The position numbers were made by a program, and so were the translations under genes. Shown here in pieces: positions 63,165-64,000 of a DNA stretch of 64,000 bases. Numbering within the stretch: position 1 is the stretch's first letter; every line of letters starts with the position of its first letter. Source of the DNA: Betaproteobacteria bacterium (GTDB lineage: Bacteria > Pseudomonadota > Gammaproteobacteria > Burkholderiales > Casimicrobiaceae); assembly GCA_016716425.1 (NCBI GenBank), contig JADJWJ010000001.1, positions 493,001-557,000 on the forward strand, read 5' to 3'. The notes under the pieces are model-generated. The model searched no databases, had not been told where the DNA came from, and saw only the letters and a list, made by a program, of their open reading frames with translations.

Positions 63165-63958
63165 GCCTTTCTGCGCGTGCGCGTCGCCGGCGCGGCGGCG
63201 GGCGCGGCGCCGCGCGCCTGGTGCATCCGCGCGCGGCTGTTCATCACGTGATCGTAGAGGGCGCTACCGGCGGCGGCGGCGTCGCCGGCGGCGATCCGGT
63301 CGAGGATGTCGTGGTGCTCGCGCACCGAGACGGGGAGCGCACCCTGCTGCGCGAGCGTCGCACGGCGGTACAGGTGCAGTTCGTTGACGAGCCGCCGGTA
63401 GATCGCGAGCAGCTTGGCGTTGCCGGACAGCGCCACCAGCGCCTCGTGGAACGCGAGGTTGGCCGCGTGGTACGCGTCGATGTCGGTGCGGGCGACCGCG
63501 CGGTCCATCCGGTCGACCAGGGCGCGCAGCGCGCGCAGGTCGGAAGGCGCGATGTTTTGCGCGACGCGCTGTCCCGCGTGCGCGTCGAGCACCGCGCGCA
63601 GTTCGTAGATCTCGTCGGCCTCCGCGACGGCGATCTGGCGGACGAACACGCCGCGGTTCTTCTCGAGCTGCACCAGCCCCGACTCCTCGAGGGCGCGAAA
63701 GGCCTCGCGCACGGGACCGCGCGACACGCCCAGCAAATCGGCGATCGCGGCCTCGTTCAACTTGCTGCCGGCGGGAAACTCGCCGGCGAGGATCCGCCGT
63801 TCGAGTTCGCGCTGCACCAGTGTGGGCAGCGAATGCGTCTGCAGCATGGCAATCGTGTCGTCGGCCGCGGCGGCGCGGCCGGGCGGGCGCGCCTCGGCCC
63901 GTGCGGCCGGCGGCGCGGCGGGGCCGGATGGCGGGGCCGGCGGCAAGGTCTTCAGCAT
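63161..63958 (-). CDS. GntR/FCD regulator of phosphonate use (PhnR-like)
   Basis: 265 residues from the ATG at 63958. A low-complexity Pro/Ala-rich N-terminal 37 residues precede MLQTHSLPTLVQRELERRI, where a second ATG (63847) could be the true start. Winged helix at about 42-105 (EAAIADLLGVSRGPVREAFRALEESGLV) and an FCD ligand domain (ELRAVLDAHAGQR, AFHEALVALSGN, EHHDILDRIAAGD). Position at the head of phnA-phnY and sequence fit the Burkholderia-type phosphonate-associated regulators. It most likely represses its own operon through the operator at 63984-63999. Confidence 0.88.
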   Translation of the reverse strand: MLKTLPPAPPSGPAAPPAARAEARPPGRAAAADDTIAMLQTHSLPTLVQRELERRILAGEFPAGSKLNEAAIADLLGVSRGPVREAFRALEESGLVQLEKNRGVFVRQIAVAEADEIYELRAVLDAHAGQRVAQNIAPSDLRALRALVDRMDRAVARTDIDAYHAANLAFHEALVALSGNAKLLAIYRRLVNELHLYRRATLAQQGALPVSVREHHDILDRIAAGDAAAAGSALYDHVMNSRARMHQARGAAPAAAPATRTRRKA

Positions 63959-63964
63959 GTTGCG

Positions 63965-63999
63965 ATTAGACGTTTCCTTGTGTAGATTGTCAACAATCT
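63965..63999 (-). promoter_or_regulatory. Promoter and GntR-type operator of the phosphonate operon
   Basis: On the minus strand TTGACA (63993-63988), 17 bp, TCTAAT (63970-63965). The inverted repeat AGATTGT-CA-ACAATCT (63984-63999) overlaps the -35 and has the TTGT..ACAA core of FCD-GntR operators. Transcription should start about at 63958, the first base of the annotated gntR ATG. Confidence 0.75.
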
Positions 64000-64000
64000 G

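Overview
The window is a high-GC chromosomal segment that reads as an environmental betaproteobacterium, broadly Burkholderiales-like. The evidence is gene order: a TCA supercluster (acnA, citrate-lyase-like, mdh, gntR, sdhCDAB, sdhE, gltA, sucA, sucB, lpdA, zapE) and the block rpoE-rseA-rseB-mucD-grx-lepA-lepB-DUF4845-rnc-era-recO-pdxJ-nagZ are both typical of that class. Genes are dense, with frequent ATGA, GTGA or TGATG stop/start overlaps and several GTG or TTG starts. The species cannot be named from the sequence.

Layout. 1-9.1 kb (mostly minus strand): N-terminal part of a fused indolepyruvate ferredoxin oxidoreductase; a DUF2628 protein with a pilin-like tail; an esterase (plus strand); a pilin-like protein translationally coupled to a GGDEF-EAL sensor; an SPFH/DUF1648/ribbon-helix-helix operon behind a palindromic operator; msrB. 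9.2-16.6 kb: MFS transporter, atypical SDR, glutathione transferase, histidine phosphatase, ttcA, a small DNA-binding-like membrane protein, M14 carboxypeptidase, orphan ParA and an Ala/Lys-rich lipoprotein. 16.7-17.0 kb is a tandem repeat of two hairpin-rich units.

17.0-35.8 kb is the TCA supercluster. mdh and gntR diverge around a perfect palindrome next to a consensus sigma70 promoter. The sdh operon starts at a TATAAT box followed by a perfect inverted repeat, and sdhB is bracketed by two related mobile palindromes. 35.8-39.0 kb carries an acrylyl-CoA reductase and PrpE pair. A rhizobial-type asparaginase follows; its stop codon overlaps a sigmaE-like promoter for rpoE-rseA-rseB-mucD. rpoE has a one-base deletion in this sequence.

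43.9-45.4 kb is a degraded IS110-family element beside a multi-hairpin intergenic repeat, inserted between mucD and the grx-lepA operon. 45.4-53.0 kb is the lepA-to-nagZ housekeeping operon; acpS, usually between pdxJ and nagZ, is absent.

53.1-64.0 kb is the most distinctive region: a same-strand string of eight genes with tight spacing (gntR, phnA, phnY, a pbfA-like gene, Na/Pi cotransporter, EamA permease, dimethylglycine-dehydrogenase-like flavoenzyme, iclR). It looks like a dedicated operon that turns aminoethylphosphonate-type compounds into acetate and phosphate, with a phosphate transporter built in and no phnW transaminase. Its promoter (TTGACA, 17 bp, TCTAAT) overlaps an FCD-GntR-like operator at the window end. 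The pbfA-like gene carries one frameshift. Together with the rpoE indel, this means sequencing or assembly error must be excluded before calling either gene inactive.
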